A DNA stretch of 64,000 bases from Calothrix sp. HK-06 (GTDB lineage Bacteria > Cyanobacteriota > Cyanobacteriia > Cyanobacteriales > Nostocaceae): positions 22,481 through 86,480 of the forward strand of contig NZ_MRCD01000031.1 of assembly GCF_001904745.1 (NCBI RefSeq), given 5' to 3'. Positions 26,664 to 37,300 of this stretch are shown piece by piece. Position numbers and translations under genes: made by a program. Under the pieces are notes generated by a model, which had not been told where the DNA came from, did not search any database, and was given only the letters and a program-made list of their open reading frames with translations. Numbering within the stretch: position 1 is the stretch's first letter; every line of letters begins with the position of its first letter.

Positions 26664-27866
26664 CTAAACGTATTTTTGTGTAAATTCACACATTAAATCT
26701 ACGCGACCTTTACGCAACATAGCAGGGTCTAGACGCTCTGTTGTATTACACGTCAATAAAATGACTAATTTTTGTTGAATTTGAATACCACCTTCATCGA
26801 TGACACTTTGATAGAGTGTTCCGTCGAGTAAGCTAAGAATATGTTCGGTTTTGTTATTATACTGAGCAACTTCGGATGCACGATTTTGCGCTAAGTTATC
26901 GGCTTCGTTAATAATTATACAAATGCGTTCTAAGTACGTAGGTGGAACGAAGTTTGTAATGGCATCGTGGTCTAAAATAAATATTACATACCCAAGTGGT
27001 ACTAATATTTCTTTGGCAACAGCTTGTGTCCATGCTGTTTTTCCTGTTCCTGGTTCTCCATGCACTAAAACCGCTAACTGATTTTGGTTTAAAACAGTTT
27101 GTTGTACGGTATCAGTGAAATTTTGAATACCTAAAGGAAAGGTACGAATTGGATATTGACTTTGGACTTTGCCTACGCGACTTTGGTATCCACTCAGCAT
27201 TACCGCTAAATCATACGTCGCTTTGTTGATTAAAGGTGCCAAGTTTCTGGCCATCAAAGAATAATGGCGCCGTCCACGGTCGTATGGGTCAATTTGTAAC
27301 CAAACGTCATACTGTGACCAGTAAGCGTAAACGGTGTTGAGAACATCAAGACGTTCCCAGCTAATAAATTTCTCTGGTGGAAAATAAAAATCGCGCTCTG
27401 AGTAGTACTGTGTGATAATATCGGGACGACCAAGAATTTCTAAACTTCGCAAAACTGTTATTTCTTGCAAACGGTTCAAAACGTAATCGATAGGGATACT
27501 ATTGCGACTAACAAACTGGATTATGGGAGTTTCGGTACTTAAAACATCTTTGTAACGATGGTCGGGTGTTAATGGTTGGGGGGTAATAAAATTCCAATAC
27601 TTCTCAAACTCAGCACGGGTATAGTCGGAAGCTACGTTTAAGATGTTTGCCCACCAACTGTAATCTCGTCGTCCTAAAGCATCAGCGTAAAAGCTTGCTA
27701 AATTAACGCTTCTTTGAGTTAACTCCTGTGTATCGTTCCAAAGTACTTCCCAAAAATACTTAACGTTAAAATCACGGTTAAACGGTCTCCAACCGCTAGC
27801 TAGCAGGTTGTGACGATTTCTATTTTCGGCAGAGCCGTCATTGCCTCTAAAATAATCAAAATCCAT
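26664..27866 (-). CDS. AAA family ATPase with an unrecognised N-terminal domain
   Basis: This is a 400-residue protein. The C-terminal 150 residues form an AAA core: Walker A HGEPGTGKTAWTQAVA, a Walker B-like IIINEADNLAQNRASEV, sensor-like VILLTCNTTERLDPAMLRKG and an Arg-containing RVDLMCEF. Walker B has Asn-Glu-Ala-Asp where DEAD/DEID is usual, but the catalytic Glu position is kept. The first 240 residues (rich in Trp, Tyr and Arg, e.g. GRRDYSWWANILNVASDYTR) match no domain I know. Such architecture suits a substrate-specific remodeller or moxR-like chaperone. It lies downstream of the HK-CheR-CheB-receiver block with a 249-base gap and may or may not belong to it. Confidence 0.7.
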   Translation of the reverse strand: MDFDYFRGNDGSAENRNRHNLLASGWRPFNRDFNVKYFWEVLWNDTQELTQRSVNLASFYADALGRRDYSWWANILNVASDYTRAEFEKYWNFITPQPLTPDHRYKDVLSTETPIIQFVSRNSIPIDYVLNRLQEITVLRSLEILGRPDIITQYYSERDFYFPPEKFISWERLDVLNTVYAYWSQYDVWLQIDPYDRGRRHYSLMARNLAPLINKATYDLAVMLSGYQSRVGKVQSQYPIRTFPLGIQNFTDTVQQTVLNQNQLAVLVHGEPGTGKTAWTQAVAKEILVPLGYVIFILDHDAITNFVPPTYLERICIIINEADNLAQNRASEVAQYNNKTEHILSLLDGTLYQSVIDEGGIQIQQKLVILLTCNTTERLDPAMLRKGRVDLMCEFTQKYV

Positions 27867-28115
27867 ACTTCAGTTTTATAACACTGATGGAGCTAAATTG
27901 GGGGATAAAACTTTACATAACTATTTAGCGATTAAACCTTATAGCTAAAAGTAGACCAGATTTTATACAAATCTTTTCAAGGATAGCTTTTTTTAGGAGG
28001 GTGTTTACAGGATATTGGCTTGTCTTAGAGTTGAAACAAACATTGTATGCTACGAATCTTCATGTATTACATGATAATACATGAATTGTGAAATGAGCAG
28101 GTGGTATGATAACTT

Positions 28116-28595
28116 TTAAGAAGCAACTTGTATTTCTTTTGCTTCGATTGTTAGTTGCCCTACTGCTTTAATTAAATCATTTGGTTCTACTGGTTTAGAA
28201 ATATGCATTTGAAAGCCTTGTGTGAGCGCTTGGATTTGGTCTTCATGTTTTGCACAAGCTGTTAAAGCAATGGCTGGTATGTTTTTTACTTCAGATTGTA
28301 GTTCGCGTATATACTTAATCAATTCGTAGCCGTTTATTTCAGACATTGCAATATCGCTTACCAACACATCAAAATTTGAGTCTTGTAAATATTTTTGTGC
28401 CAAAGAAGCTGATGCGACAGCTGTAACAGAGGCACCATGTGCAGCTAGTACGACCTCAATCATATCGCGGTTATCGTCGTTATCTTCTACAATCAAAACT
28501 TCTACACCATCAAGGTTTTGGGGCGCCTCTTTAGGATAGGGGGTAGGGGTGGTTTCTATTTCCTTCACTAAATTTTTAATAAGTAAGGTGGGCAT
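28116..28595 (-). CDS. Single-domain response regulator (CheY-like)
   Basis: The receiver domain (about residues 35-150 of 159) has the acidic pair in VLIVEDNDDN, the phospho-acceptor Asp in FDVLVSDIAMSEINGYEL, Thr in AIALTACAKHED and Lys in MHISKPVEP. No output domain follows, so it probably acts by protein contact. The start chosen (MPTLLIKNLVKEIE) overlaps the end of the stand-alone CheB gene by 20 bases; a longer frame with a hydrophobic lead is less likely. Position and strand suggest it is the last gene of the operon led by the poly-HAMP kinase. Confidence 0.82.
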   Translation of the reverse strand: MPTLLIKNLVKEIETTPTPYPKEAPQNLDGVEVLIVEDNDDNRDMIEVVLAAHGASVTAVASASLAQKYLQDSNFDVLVSDIAMSEINGYELIKYIRELQSEVKNIPAIALTACAKHEDQIQALTQGFQMHISKPVEPNDLIKAVGQLTIEAKEIQVAS

Positions 28596-29154
28596 TGCTA
28601 CAAAGATTGAGTAAAAAAGAAGCAATTTCTGTTAAAGGTAAAATTTTTGCTTTTGGGACTGCGGTGATTGCTGATGTAGGCATAGTTGGACTTATTGCAG
28701 TATTTGGTTCTTGTATTATTGTAAAACCGCCATAAGCTTCAATTTTAGCTAGTCCTCTGGCGCCATCATGATTTGCACCAGTTAAAATTACACCAATGAC
28801 TCGTTCGAGGTAAGCATCGGCTGCTGTTTCAAATAGTACATCAATTGAAGGTCTAGCATAACAAACAGGTGCCTCGGTTGACAAGGTAAAATAACCAAAT
28901 TCGACAAGTAAATGATAATTAGCAGGAGCAAGATAAACATTTCCAGCAACAATTGCTAGTTTATCTTCTGCCTCTATAACTGGCAACAAACTATATTCTT
29001 GTAAAGCACGAACTAATTCACCGTCTGAAGATATGTGACGGTGTTGAACAATCGCTATAGCTATAGGCAAACTTTTCGGTAAACCTGATAAAATCATTGA
29101 GAGTGCTTGCAACCCTCCAAGCGATGTGCCAATGACTGCTAGTTCAAATTTCAT
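28576..29154 (-). CDS. Stand-alone CheB-type methylesterase domain protein
   Basis: This 192-residue protein consists only of the CheB catalytic domain. The triad is visible: Ser in VIGTSLGGLQAL, His in AIVQHRHIS and Asp in LTGANHDGARGL. There is no receiver domain, so unlike classical CheB it cannot be switched by phosphorylation in cis. The receiver encoded by the overlapping downstream gene may supply this. It overlaps the upstream CheR gene by 4 bases (ATGA). It presumably removes methyl groups or deamidates Gln on a receptor-like partner. Confidence 0.85.
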   Translation of the reverse strand: MKFELAVIGTSLGGLQALSMILSGLPKSLPIAIAIVQHRHISSDGELVRALQEYSLLPVIEAEDKLAIVAGNVYLAPANYHLLVEFGYFTLSTEAPVCYARPSIDVLFETAADAYLERVIGVILTGANHDGARGLAKIEAYGGFTIIQEPNTAISPTMPTSAITAVPKAKILPLTEIASFLLNLCSNAHLTY

Positions 29155-29987
29155 AACGTCACCCTCCGAAAAAGCCTTTCCTGAGCATCTAATGCTTCAT
29201 AATCTGATTGATGAATTGTGCCCAGCAATGATTCATGCCTTCCTAATCCCAAAATACCAAATCTTCTTAAGCTGTTATATAATAGTTCGTGAACCTGGTC
29301 TTGTAGCTTTTTGTTGAAGTAAATTAAAACATTGCGGCACAAAATTACATTAAATTCATTGAAAGACGAATCTGTGACTAAGTTATGTGCGGAAAATACA
29401 ATATTTTCTTTCAAGGAAGGCGAGAACATAGCACCATCATAAGCTGCGGTGTAATATTGGGAGAAAGCTTGTTGACCTCCTGCTTGTTGATAAAGTTGGG
29501 TATACTCTTGCATTAAGCGCAAGGGATAAATACCGACTTTTGCCTTGTGTACAACAACCTCGTTCATATCAGTAGCGTAGATGCGGCAGCGGTGATATAG
29601 TCCTTCTTCGAGTAGCATTATTGCCATTGAATATACTTCTTCTCCAGTAGAACAACCAGCGTGCCAAATGCGAATAAATGGATAGGTACGTAATAGGGGA
29701 ATAGCTTTTTTTCTAAATGCGATATAAAAGCTAGGGTCGCGGAACATAGTAGTGACGTTTACCGTCAAATTAAATAAGAAACGCTCCAAACAAATTTTAT
29801 CGTGTAAGATTCTATCTTGAAGACTAGAAATAGTAGTCAAATTCTCTGCTCGAATAACATTCCAAATACGACGCTTTAGAGAAGCCATTGCATAATTGCG
29901 AAAGTCAAAACCGTAATAACGATATACACCCTCTAGTAGTAGCTGAATTTCAATATCTTCTAGCTCGTTTGGACTTACTGGAAACAT
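29151..29987 (-). CDS. CheR-type protein-glutamate methyltransferase
   Basis: This 278-residue protein has the CheR layout: an N-terminal helical domain (LLLEGVYRYYGFDFRNYAMA), LTVNVTTMFRDPSFY, the SAM motif IRIWHAGCSTGEEVYSMAIM, IYATDMNEVVVHKAK and NVILCRNVLIYFNKKLQ. Family members methylate glutamates of chemoreceptor-type coiled coils. It lies between the poly-HAMP kinase and a stand-alone CheB, in one operon. The kinase contains repeated HAMP-linker coils that resemble those of a soluble MCP at 59.0-60.2 kb, so the kinase itself may be the methylated partner (inference). Confidence 0.87.
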   Translation of the reverse strand: MFPVSPNELEDIEIQLLLEGVYRYYGFDFRNYAMASLKRRIWNVIRAENLTTISSLQDRILHDKICLERFLFNLTVNVTTMFRDPSFYIAFRKKAIPLLRTYPFIRIWHAGCSTGEEVYSMAIMLLEEGLYHRCRIYATDMNEVVVHKAKVGIYPLRLMQEYTQLYQQAGGQQAFSQYYTAAYDGAMFSPSLKENIVFSAHNLVTDSSFNEFNVILCRNVLIYFNKKLQDQVHELLYNSLRRFGILGLGRHESLLGTIHQSDYEALDAQERLFRRVTL

Positions 29988-30146
29988 AAAAAAGTGATGA
30001 GTGCTGACCGTTGAGGAGCGGAGTTAGGAGGTAGTGTGGCACTATTAAAAATTTTAAACGAAGCTTGTGATCTAGTGGCATCACACACCTCACGAGTTAG
30101 GAGTAATAACTACTGAGTGAGAAAATTAGTAATAACTCAATTTTTC

Positions 30147-30169
30147 CTCAGCACTCAGCACTCAGCACT
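30147..30169. repeat. CTCAGCA heptamer tandem repeat overlapping the kinase stop codon
   Basis: Just over three copies of CTCAGCA lie head to tail. The last copy supplies the TAG stop (complement of CTA at 30168-30170) of the poly-HAMP kinase gene. Confidence 0.65.
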
Positions 30170-33100
30170 ACTTATATAGCCAAACTCTTAATAGTGACAG
30201 CAATTGCTGGGTGTCAACGGGTTTGGTAATGTAGTCGGAAGCACCAGCATTGATACATTTTTCTCGGTCGCCTTTCATTGCTTTTGCTGTTAAAGCAATT
30301 ATTGGTAAACTTTTTAATTTGTCCATAGTGCGTATGCATTGCATTGTTTCATAGCCGTCCATCCCTGGCATCATAATATCTATAAGAATAAGATTAATAT
30401 CATGGGTTGTTTCGAGGATAGAAATACCGTCTCTGCCGCTTTCTGCATAAAGAATTTGCATTTTGTAACGCTCTAACAAGCTGGTGAGAGCAAATATATT
30501 TCGCACATCGTCGTCTATTATTAAGACTTTTTTCCCGATCAGAACTTGATCTTTTTGGTGTATCTTTTCAAGCATTTGGCGTTGAGGCGCCGATAAATTC
30601 TCCTGAACTCGATGTAAAAATAAAGCCGTTTCATCTAACAAACGTTCGGGTGAACGCACGTCTTTAATGATAATAGAGTCGCTGATACGACGTAGTTCGC
30701 TTTCTTCCTGGGAAGTTAATTCTTTCCCAGTATAAATAATAACAGGCAAATAGCTTAAGTTAGCTTGCTGTTTGATCTGCTCAATTAGCTCAAAGCCAGT
30801 CATATCGGGTAGCCCTAGGTCTAAGACTAAACAGTCAAAGTGGCTGTTTTGCAAAGCTTCCAATGCTGCTCTACCTGTACCAACGGCTGTAGTCCCTACA
30901 TCACTATTGCTAATAAGTTCTAGAAGACTTTCGCGCTGGGTAGCATCGTCCTCCACAATCAACAAATTCTTAACTTGACGTTCAACAAACTCTCGAATTC
31001 GACTCAAAGCATTTAATAGAGAATCACTATCAATAGGTTTTTGTAGGTAAGCGATTGCTCCTTGTTGTAAACCTCGCTGGCGCCCTTCGTCTATACTCAT
31101 TATATGGACAGGAATGTGGCGGGTGTCAGGGTCATGTTTAAGATGCTCAAGAACTGTCCAACCATCCATAACAGGTAAGCGAAGATCAAGCATAATTGCT
31201 GTAGGTTTGTACGAACGCGCCATTGCTAAACCAACATCGCCACGAGTTGCAACTATAACTTTAAAACCTTGCTGTTGTGATATATCCAGCAAAATGCGGG
31301 CAAAGTTAACGTCATCTTCGATTATTAAGAGCAAATGTTCTCCAGGTTGAATATTTTCTCGATCATCGTTAATTGCTTGCTCACTTAACAATTGTGCTTC
31401 ATCAATTACTGTCGGCTCGATTACTTGCGTAGCCGCAACTGTTATCGTATTTGTAACATTAGTCCTTTCATTGCCGTTGTTACCTGAAATAAAAGATTGA
31501 TTGGAATAAGACTGGGGTAAATAAAGAGTAAAAGTACTACCCTTACCTAACTCACTAACTAAGCGGATTTCACCTCCTAGCAAATTAGCAATTTCCCGAC
31601 TAATCGATAATCCTAAACCTGTACCATCGTATTTACGGCTAGTGGTACCATCTACCTGTTGAAATGCTTCAAAGATTATCTGCTGTTTATCACGGGCAAT
31701 TCCAATACCAGTGTCGGTGACAGCAAATGCAATCACACGCTGACTACGGTTCAAAATTTCTTTATCTGGATTCCAGCCAGAAGTAGCTAATGAAACATTT
31801 AAACTGACACAACCTTGCTCAGTAAATTTAAAAGCGTTTGATAAGAGATTTTTTAGTATCTGCTGTAACCGTTTCGCATCAGTAAAAATCGCACGAGGCA
31901 AATGCGAGTCAAAATGGATACGGAAGTCTAGTTTGCGGTCGGCTGCTACTTGACGGAAATTGATTTCAATATGCTGTTGTAAATCACGAAAGAATGTTTC
32001 ATGAATCTCTACTGACATTGTGCCCGATTCAATCTTGGCTAAGTCAAGAATGTCGTTTATCAATGCTAGTAAATCATTTCCCGCTGAGTATATAGTACGA
32101 CTGTATTCAACTTGTTTGTCTGTTAAATTTGCTTCGCTGTTCTCAGATAATAGCCCTGCCAAAATTAGTAAACTATTTAGTGGAGTTCTTAGTTCGTGGG
32201 ACATGTTGGCGAGGAATTGCGACTTATATTTAGAAGTCATTGCCAACTGTTCGGCTTTTTCTTCTATAGCTTGACGAGCTTGCTCTATTTCGTTATTTTT
32301 GCGTTCCACCTCTCGGTTCTGTACTGCTAGCAATTCGGCTTTTTCTTCTAATTCTTCGTTTGTTTGCTGCAATTGCTCTTGCTGCCGTTTAAGTAATTCT
32401 TCTGATGCTTTGAGTGATTGCGCTTGTTGTTCAAGACGTTTATTAGTTTCAGTAAGTTCTTTTTGCTGAGTTTGCAATTCTTCTGCTAGAGATTGAGACT
32501 GTTTGAGTAATTCCTCTGTTCGCATACTCGCAGAAATAGTGTTTAGTACGATAGCGATACTTTCGGTAAGTTGGTCTAAGAAAGTGAGATGGATTTCGCT
32601 AAAGCGGTGGAAAGATGCTAGCTCAATAACGGCTGTAACTTGTCCTTCAAATAATACTGGTAAAACAACGACATTTAAAGGTGTAGCTTCGCCCAAGCCT
32701 GAACTAATTTTTATATAGCTGTCAGGTACCTGAGTTAATAAAATTCTCTCTTTTTCTAAAGCACATTGACCTACTAAACCTTCACCTAAAGAGAAACGAT
32801 TAGACAGATTTTTGCGTTCACGGTAAGCATAGCTGCTGATTAACTTTAAAAACTGCGGGTGATTTTCCGCTGCTTCCATTAAATAAAATAATCCTTGTTG
32901 TGCGGTAACAAGCGGCGCCAGTTCAGATAATATCAACTTAGAAACAGTTTCTAAATCCCGCTGTCCCTGCAACATGCGGGTAAATTTAGCCAAGTTAGTT
33001 TTGAGCCAGTCTTGCTCAGTATTTTTACGAGTTGTACCTCGTAAGTTAGCAATCATCTGGTTGATATTATCTTTGAGTGCGGCAACTTCTCCTTGGGCTT

Positions 33101-35984
33101 CAACAGAAATCGACCGAGTTAAATCACCTTTAGTAACAGCTGTTGCAACTTCTGCAATTGCACGGACTTGATTTGTTAAATTTGCGGCTAATTCATTCAC
33201 GTTGTCTGTTAAGTCGCGCCAAATACCTGATGCACCTGGAACTTTCGCTTGTCCACCCAGTTTTCCTTCTATTCCTACTTCACGAGCAACAGTTGTAACT
33301 TGGTCGGCAAATGTAGCTAACGTATCAATCATTTCATTAATTGTTTCCGCTAAAGTTTCGATTTCTCCTTGAGCGTCTAATATCAGTTTACGTTTTAAGT
33401 TCCCGTTAGCTACCGCCGTTACAATTTTGGCAATACCTCGCACTTGTGCCGTCAAGTTACCTGCCATCGAGTTAACGTTATCCGTCAAATCTTTCCAAAT
33501 TCCAGCTACACCAATTACTTGAGCTTGACCACCCAATTTACCCTCAGTTCCCACTTCACGTGCAACACGAGTTACTTCTGATGCAAAGGAATTAAGCTGG
33601 TCAACCATCGTGTTAATGGTATTTTTCAAGTGAAGCATCTCACCTTTGACATCGACGGTAATTTTCCTTGACAAATCACCACCAGCAATCGCTGTTGCTA
33701 CCTCAGCAATATTACGTACTTGCCCTGTCAAATTACCTGCCATCAAATTAACGTTATCCGTTAAATCTTTCCAAGTACCTCCGACTCCACGCACGTAAGC
33801 CTGTACTCCAAGTTTACCTTCAGTTCCTACTTCACGTGCGACACGAGTTACTTCCGAAGCAAACGAGTTAAGTTGATCAACCATTGTATTGATGGTATTT
33901 TTCAACTCCAAAATTTCACCTTTGACATCAACAGTAATTTTTTTTGATAAGTCACCAGTTGCGACTGCTGTTGTCACATCGGCAATGTTTCGCACTTGGT
34001 CAGTTAAACTTCCTGCCATGAAGTTTACGCTGTCCGTCAAATCTTTCCAAGTACCAGCTACACCTTTTACTTCTGCTTGTACTCCCAACTTACCTTCGCT
34101 ACCCACCTCACGCGCAACACGAGTTACCTCACTAGCAAACGAGTTAAGTTGGTCAACCATCGTATTGATGGTATTTTTTAACTCTAAAATTTCACCTTTG
34201 ACATCAACAGTGATTTTCTTTGATAAATCACCAGTTGCGACCGCTGTTGTCACCTCAGCAATATTTCTTACTTGCGCCGTTAAACTACCTGCCATGAAGT
34301 TTACACTGTCAGTCAAGTCTTTCCACGTACCGGCAACACCGCGAACCTGTGCCTGACCGCCAAGTTTTCCTTCGGCGCCGACTTCACGTGCAACTCTTGT
34401 TACCTCACTAGCAAACGAGTTCAACTGGTCAACCATGATATTAATGGTATTTTTCAGTTGTAAAATTTCACCTTTTACATCTACGGTAATTTTTTTAGAA
34501 AGGTCACCTTTCGCAATGGCTGTTGTGACTTCAGCGATGTTGCGTACCTGGGCCGTTAAACTACCCGCCATGAAGTTTACACTGTCGGTAAGGTCTTTCC
34601 ATGTACCCGCAACGCCTTTAACTTCGGCTTGCACACCTAGCTTACCTTCGGTTCCAACTTCGCGCGCGACGCGGGTTACTTCCGAAACAAAGGAGTTAAG
34701 CTGGTCAACCATCGTATTGATGGTGTTTTTTAACTCTAAAATTTCACCTTTGACATCTACAGTAATTTTCTTCGATAAGTCGCCATTTGCAACTGCAGTT
34801 GTCACCTCAGCAATGTTTCGCACCTGCGCGGTTAAACTGCCAGCCATGAAATTAACTGACTCAGTTAAATCTTTCCAAGTACCTGCTACACCCCGAACTT
34901 CTGCCTGTACCCCTAATTTACCTTCGCTGCCCACCTCGCGCGCAACGCGAGTTACCTCACTAGCAAACGAATTAAGCTGGTCAACCATCGTATTAATGGT
35001 GTTTTTTAACTCTAAAATTTCACCTTTGACATCTACAGTAATTTTCTTCGATAAGTCGCCATTCGCTACGGCAGTTGTTACCTCAGCTATATTTCGTACT
35101 TGAGAAGTCAAGCTACCTGCCATCGAATTGACACTATCTGTTAAGTCTTTCCACGTACCTGCAACACCTTTAACATCTGCTTGTACACCTAACTTACCTT
35201 CGGTTCCAACATCACGGGCAACGCGAGTTACCTCACTAGCAAACGAATTAAGCTGGTCAACCATCGTATTGATGGTATTTTTTAACTCTAAAATTTCACC
35301 TTTGACATCTACAGTAATTTTCTTCGATAAATCACCATTCGCTACGGCAGTTGTCACCTCAGCAATGTTGCGTAGCTGTGCGGTGAGATTACCTCCCATT
35401 AAATTTACGCTATCAGTTAAATTTTTCCACGTCCCTGCTACACCAGGAACATCAGCTTGTACACCTAATTTACCTTCAGTTCCGACTTCGCGCGCAACCC
35501 GTGTTACTTCTGAAGAAAAAGAATTAAGTTGTGTTACCATCGTATTCACAATGGTAGCTGTTTGTAAAAATTCTCCTTGTAACGGTTTATCATCAATTTC
35601 TGTAGGCACGGTTTGTGATAAATCACCGTTTGCAACTGCTCTAATTACGCGAGTCGTTTCTGCTGTTGGTTGTACTAAGTCTGTAATTAGAGCATTAACA
35701 GAATCAATCGAACTTTTCCAGGCGCCTCTGGCATTACCAATAGACGCGCGCTCAGAAATTTTACCTTCTTTACCAACAACAGTACTGACACGCTCTAACT
35801 CCATTGCCATGCGTTCGTTCATCTCAATAATGTCATTAAGAGTGTCAGCAATTTTTCCGGCAACTCCGGTGTGGTCAAGAGGCATTCGTGAACTAAAGTT
35901 ACCTTTCTTAACTTCTGCAAGAGTTCTTAATAGCTGTTTAAGGTCGAGACTATCTGTGTCGCTAGCGCTTTGTAAGGTCGTCAT
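30168..35984 (-). CDS. Soluble poly-HAMP hybrid histidine kinase with three receiver domains
   Basis: This 1938-residue protein has no membrane segment. Order: two divergent HAMP units (residues about 15-155), nine 92-residue HAMP-linker units (about 155-982), a GAF domain (about 1000-1150), a coiled coil (1150-1245), HisKA with phospho-His H1263 in [10 protein letters not shown], HATPase with DTGIGIARD and [16 protein letters not shown], then three receivers with Asp in [24 protein letters not shown] and [13 protein letters not shown]. The plan resembles fungal group III (Nik1/Bos1) kinases and their bacterial relatives, linked to osmotic or stress sensing. It heads an operon with CheR, CheB and a receiver protein. 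Units 2-7 are nearly identical, implying recent tandem amplification or ongoing homogenisation. Confidence 0.93.
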   Translation of the reverse strand: MTTLQSASDTDSLDLKQLLRTLAEVKKGNFSSRMPLDHTGVAGKIADTLNDIIEMNERMAMELERVSTVVGKEGKISERASIGNARGAWKSSIDSVNALITDLVQPTAETTRVIRAVANGDLSQTVPTEIDDKPLQGEFLQTATIVNTMVTQLNSFSSEVTRVAREVGTEGKLGVQADVPGVAGTWKNLTDSVNLMGGNLTAQLRNIAEVTTAVANGDLSKKITVDVKGEILELKNTINTMVDQLNSFASEVTRVARDVGTEGKLGVQADVKGVAGTWKDLTDSVNSMAGSLTSQVRNIAEVTTAVANGDLSKKITVDVKGEILELKNTINTMVDQLNSFASEVTRVAREVGSEGKLGVQAEVRGVAGTWKDLTESVNFMAGSLTAQVRNIAEVTTAVANGDLSKKITVDVKGEILELKNTINTMVDQLNSFVSEVTRVAREVGTEGKLGVQAEVKGVAGTWKDLTDSVNFMAGSLTAQVRNIAEVTTAIAKGDLSKKITVDVKGEILQLKNTINIMVDQLNSFASEVTRVAREVGAEGKLGGQAQVRGVAGTWKDLTDSVNFMAGSLTAQVRNIAEVTTAVATGDLSKKITVDVKGEILELKNTINTMVDQLNSFASEVTRVAREVGSEGKLGVQAEVKGVAGTWKDLTDSVNFMAGSLTDQVRNIADVTTAVATGDLSKKITVDVKGEILELKNTINTMVDQLNSFASEVTRVAREVGTEGKLGVQAYVRGVGGTWKDLTDNVNLMAGNLTGQVRNIAEVATAIAGGDLSRKITVDVKGEMLHLKNTINTMVDQLNSFASEVTRVAREVGTEGKLGGQAQVIGVAGIWKDLTDNVNSMAGNLTAQVRGIAKIVTAVANGNLKRKLILDAQGEIETLAETINEMIDTLATFADQVTTVAREVGIEGKLGGQAKVPGASGIWRDLTDNVNELAANLTNQVRAIAEVATAVTKGDLTRSISVEAQGEVAALKDNINQMIANLRGTTRKNTEQDWLKTNLAKFTRMLQGQRDLETVSKLILSELAPLVTAQQGLFYLMEAAENHPQFLKLISSYAYRERKNLSNRFSLGEGLVGQCALEKERILLTQVPDSYIKISSGLGEATPLNVVVLPVLFEGQVTAVIELASFHRFSEIHLTFLDQLTESIAIVLNTISASMRTEELLKQSQSLAEELQTQQKELTETNKRLEQQAQSLKASEELLKRQQEQLQQTNEELEEKAELLAVQNREVERKNNEIEQARQAIEEKAEQLAMTSKYKSQFLANMSHELRTPLNSLLILAGLLSENSEANLTDKQVEYSRTIYSAGNDLLALINDILDLAKIESGTMSVEIHETFFRDLQQHIEINFRQVAADRKLDFRIHFDSHLPRAIFTDAKRLQQILKNLLSNAFKFTEQGCVSLNVSLATSGWNPDKEILNRSQRVIAFAVTDTGIGIARDKQQIIFEAFQQVDGTTSRKYDGTGLGLSISREIANLLGGEIRLVSELGKGSTFTLYLPQSYSNQSFISGNNGNERTNVTNTITVAATQVIEPTVIDEAQLLSEQAINDDRENIQPGEHLLLIIEDDVNFARILLDISQQQGFKVIVATRGDVGLAMARSYKPTAIMLDLRLPVMDGWTVLEHLKHDPDTRHIPVHIMSIDEGRQRGLQQGAIAYLQKPIDSDSLLNALSRIREFVERQVKNLLIVEDDATQRESLLELISNSDVGTTAVGTGRAALEALQNSHFDCLVLDLGLPDMTGFELIEQIKQQANLSYLPVIIYTGKELTSQEESELRRISDSIIIKDVRSPERLLDETALFLHRVQENLSAPQRQMLEKIHQKDQVLIGKKVLIIDDDVRNIFALTSLLERYKMQILYAESGRDGISILETTHDINLILIDIMMPGMDGYETMQCIRTMDKLKSLPIIALTAKAMKGDREKCINAGASDYITKPVDTQQLLSLLRVWLYK
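33039..35522 (-). repeat. Nine tandem 276-bp repeats inside the poly-HAMP kinase gene
   Basis: Each unit encodes 92 residues of the pattern SF(A)[11 protein letters not shown](T)EGKLG, then [14 protein letters not shown], then [20 protein letters not shown], then [18 protein letters not shown]. The six middle units differ by only a few residues. The last two (from about residue 799) are more diverged. Unit number could vary between strains through recombination. Confidence 0.9.
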
Positions 35985-36319
35985 TGTTAGTCAATAAACT
36001 AAATATATTTCTAATGGTCGAGTTTCAGAGTAGGAGATTCGATTTAAATGAAGTATCTAGATACGGCAACGTGGAAAAACACGCTTAAGCTGCAACCCAA
36101 AACATTCTTTATATTATCTACTTAAAATGGCTATTGTCACCTCTACCTATAGATTATGTAAATTCAACTAATATCTATCCATAGGTAGAGGTTATTTTAA
36201 TATTTAATAATATTTTTTGTAAAAATAAATAAAGATTTAATACGAAAAAGACTGGCAAAGAATATAACAGATAATTTACTCGTTGTAAACAATGGTTTTT
36301 TACAGTAGATTAATTGCCT
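35985..36319. other. Intergenic region upstream of the poly-HAMP kinase
   Basis: The region should contain the kinase promoter. A perfect 12-bp stem, ACCTCTACCTAT (36139-36150) with ATAGGTAGAGGT (36181-36192), probably terminates the truncated kinase remnant upstream. Nothing else is recognised. Confidence 0.45.
36139..36192. terminator. Long-loop hairpin, 12-bp perfect stem
   Basis: The arms at 36139-36150 and 36181-36192 are exact reverse complements separated by 30 bases. The hairpin lies 128 bases past the stop of the kinase remnant on the minus strand and about 155 bases upstream of the poly-HAMP kinase start, so a regulatory role cannot be excluded. Confidence 0.45.
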
Positions 36320-36685
36320 TTATAAAGCTGCATTTGTTTGCTTCATCGATAAAAGAATAGTAAATGTGGCGCCTTTTCCAATGCCTGCGCTATATGCTTG
36401 TATTGTTTCGCCATGCATCTTGACAATGTTGTATACTATTGCTAATCCTAATCCCAATCCACCAAATTTACGAGTTTTACTACTGTCAGCTTGGCAGAAA
36501 ACGTCAAATACACAAGGCAAAAAGTCGGGGTTTATACCAACTCCATTATCTGTAATTTTAATTTGAGCATAAGGTGCAGGTAAAGCAGATTCATTTGTAG
36601 AAAGTTGTATTGATACTTGCCCACCTTCAGTTACAGATAATAGAGCAACTATATAACGCCTTGTATTTGAACTAGTAAGGTACAT
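36320..36685 (-). pseudogene. Histidine kinase remnant (C-terminal half of a HATPase domain)
   Basis: The 121 residues contain the G1 box (IKITDNGVGINPDFLPCVFD), an F-box-like segment (VFCQADSSKTRKFGG) and the G2 box (GLGLGLAIVYNIVKMHG), ending with GKGATFTILL. The HisKA dimerisation domain, phospho-His and complete N-box are missing, and no continuation is found upstream. It is therefore a 5'-deleted kinase, closer to the ordinary sensor-kinase type than to the neighbouring poly-HAMP enzyme. Confidence 0.75.
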
Positions 36686-36831
36686 GACGCTATTTCGAGC
36701 AAAGATACATAAATTTATAAATCCTATGTATTTTGTATAATGAATCGCGCTCGAAGTATATTAACCCTAGGGAACGAATTATATCTTCCTACTGGCGTAG
36801 TATTATTTAATGGAAGTCCGGATGCAAAACA

Positions 36832-37278
36832 TTAGCCTTGTGATTTTTGCTCTAATTTATTAATCAAATCAATAACTTTAGCTTCTATTTGCCCCAAAGC
36901 TTCATCTACACTAGTTTTGTCAATATCGTGGACTAACCAATACTCTATATTATCAACCCACTGTGGAAAGCGTTCGGTCATGAGTGGACGGTGTTCGTCT
37001 TCATCGATAGCGATGACTTTGGTAAATGAATGGAAATCTTCTAGCAGGGCACTTTGGGGAAAGCGTTCTTCATTAAGTAGTATAATTCCTTTTTGTGCTA
37101 ATGCTGTTTTGGCATAATGAGAAATGGCACCAACGTTATTAACACCACGTTCCAGCGCCAAACCGCGTGAGTCAGCTTGCCAGTTAAGTTCATGTTTACG
37201 TGCGAGGTAGTTGAACAAGTGTTCTGCAAAGCGACTACGGTAATAATTACCCGTGCAGAGAAAAAGAATAGTTTGCAT
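36832..37278 (-). CDS. Low-molecular-weight protein-tyrosine-phosphatase-like protein
   Basis: This 148-residue protein starts with ILFLCTGNYYRSRFAEHLF: a P-loop of the CX5R type (C8, R14) in which the usual C-R-S-P ending is R-S-R. The probable general-acid region is LVHDIDKTSVDEA. The frame is open upstream, but the ATG at 37276-37278 matches the family N-terminus and lies 22 bases after the RNA ligase stop, suggesting an operon. LMW-fold proteins dephosphorylate protein tyrosine or act as arsenate reductases; the divergent P-loop leaves the substrate open. Confidence 0.75.
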   Translation of the reverse strand: MQTILFLCTGNYYRSRFAEHLFNYLARKHELNWQADSRGLALERGVNNVGAISHYAKTALAQKGIILLNEERFPQSALLEDFHSFTKVIAIDEDEHRPLMTERFPQWVDNIEYWLVHDIDKTSVDEALGQIEAKVIDLINKLEQKSQG

Positions 37279-37300
37279 TGTTAAAAATCTTGCGACTTTA

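Noticed and set aside
33039..35522. Regularly spaced repeats as a possible CRISPR array
   Set aside because: The whole 276-bp unit is conserved and coding, with no short repeat/variable spacer structure.
33889..35997. Long open frames on the plus strand opposite the poly-HAMP kinase
   Set aside because: They consist of the same 92-codon repeat read on the opposite strand ([18 protein letters not shown] pattern), with no start signals and no recognised domain. They are a by-product of codon use in the repeats.
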